In this document: positions 24,808 through 25,117 of the stretch, piece after piece | How positions within the stretch are numbered: the stretch's first letter is position 1 | Layout: every line of letters starts with the position of its first letter | DNA from: DAIRET01 sp036795455 | GTDB lineage: Bacteria > Bacteroidota > Ignavibacteria > Ignavibacteriales > Ignavibacteriaceae | Reading direction: 5' to 3' | Assembly (NCBI GenBank): GCA_036795455.1 | Contig: DAIRET010000020.1 | Span: forward strand, 1 to 25,117 | Length of the DNA stretch: 25,117 nucleotides | Program-made: the position numbers and the translations under genes | Notes under the pieces: generated by a model | What the model was told of the DNA's origin: nothing | Database searches by the model: none | Seen by the model: the letters and a program-made list of their open reading frames with translations, nothing else

Positions 24808-25117
24808 TTATTTAAAGGCATTTTTCAACTCAGCAATAGTAATCGGTTTGGCGATAATCTTACCTTCATCCAACAAAAACATTGTGGGTGTAGCATATAG
24901 GTAGTAAGCTGCTGCCGTTTTCCCTCCCCAACTATCAATGTCTATTAAATTCAGCCATTCAAATTTATTTGAATTAATGTACTCAAACCAATCGTTCTTG
25001 TTTGCATCAATTGATACTGCTACAATATCAAAAGATTTATTTTTTTCTTTATGAAAAGCTGATACTTCCGGTAAAAGATCTTTACAATGAGGACATTTGG
25101 TTGTGTAAAAAATAATA
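24808..25117 (-). CDS. Thioredoxin-fold protein (TlpA/AhpC-like), N-terminus missing
   Basis: The window edge cuts off the N-terminal part; 102 residues to the TAA stop at 24808 are readable on the minus strand. They begin IIFYTTKCPHCKDLLPEVSAF, with the redox motif CPHC (as in DsbA) in a thioredoxin position. Further on YATPTMFLLDEG supplies the conserved cis-proline before a strand. The whole is the C-terminal three quarters of a thioredoxin domain and fits periplasmic thiol-disulphide proteins of Bacteroidota. Whether it carries a signal peptide or other domains upstream cannot be seen. It converges on the DUF58 gene; the 127 bp between them shows no clear terminator. Confidence 0.82.
   Translation of the reverse strand, partial: IIFYTTKCPHCKDLLPEVSAFHKEKNKSFDIVAVSIDANKNDWFEYINSNKFEWLNLIDIDSWGGKTAAAYYLYATPTMFLLDEGKIIAKPITIAELKNAFK

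Noticed and set aside
1..25117. CRISPR arrays, insertion sequences, prophage or toxin-antitoxin genes
   Set aside because: No regularly spaced direct repeats, transposase motifs, phage genes or small paired toxin-antitoxin frames were found on either strand.

Overview
The window is AT-rich and densely packed. Its gene content and signals suggest a Gram-negative of the Bacteroidota/Ignavibacteriota (Ignavibacteria-like) group. The evidence is: several lipoproteins and Sec-type signal peptides, a TPR protein ending in an outer-membrane beta-barrel, menaquinone genes, a sigma-54 response regulator, a GH9 cellulase lipoprotein, few Shine-Dalgarno sequences, and promoters matching the Bacteroidota pattern TTTG-N19-TAnnTTTG. 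The clearest such promoter lies in front of the tRNA-Leu gene. The lineage is inferred; no marker gene for exact placement is present.

Layout, left to right. (1) 179-4320 (-): a KaiC/RAD55-like ATPase with a degenerate GGDEF-like C-terminus, coupled by a TAATG overlap to a 954-residue TPR/outer-membrane barrel protein. (2) 4468-6773 (-): a fatty-acid-hydroxylase-family membrane protein coupled by the same TAATG overlap to a GH9 glycoside hydrolase lipoprotein. (3) 6857-9186 (-): a murein-peptide pair, an NlpC/P60 endopeptidase (YkfC-like) followed by a Tat-signal dipeptide epimerase (YkfB-like), closed by a strong terminator. (4) 9321-9490 (-): tRNA-Leu(CAA) with its own promoter and terminator. 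(5) 9511-11880 (-): archaemetzincin, then an exported M28 peptidase with PA and PDZ domains. (6) 11977-14924 (-): a histidine kinase whose periplasmic domain carries CxxCH and CX4CH motifs, followed by its NtrC-type regulator. (7) 15121-16236 (+): a DUF5009/HGSNAT-like membrane acyltransferase. (8) 16251-19422 (-): menF then menD. (9) 19430-20053 (+): an RlpA-like lipoprotein with an unresolved start. (10) 20102-23062 (-): an exported GH133/glycogen-debranching-like enzyme with an extra C-terminal domain. (11) 23260-24680 (+): a TPR lipoprotein and a DUF58 protein. (12) 24808-25117 (-): the C-terminal part of a thioredoxin-fold protein running off the window.

Much of the region deals with the cell envelope and polymer turnover (cellulose or beta-glucan, alpha-glucan, murein peptides, secreted peptides). 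Menaquinone synthesis and a putative haem-linked two-component system point to respiratory redox physiology. I see no CRISPR array, insertion sequence, prophage or classical defence island. The least conventional units are the KaiC-like/GGDEF-like ATPase with its coupled TPR barrel protein, and the CxxCH sensor kinase with its sigma-54 regulator.
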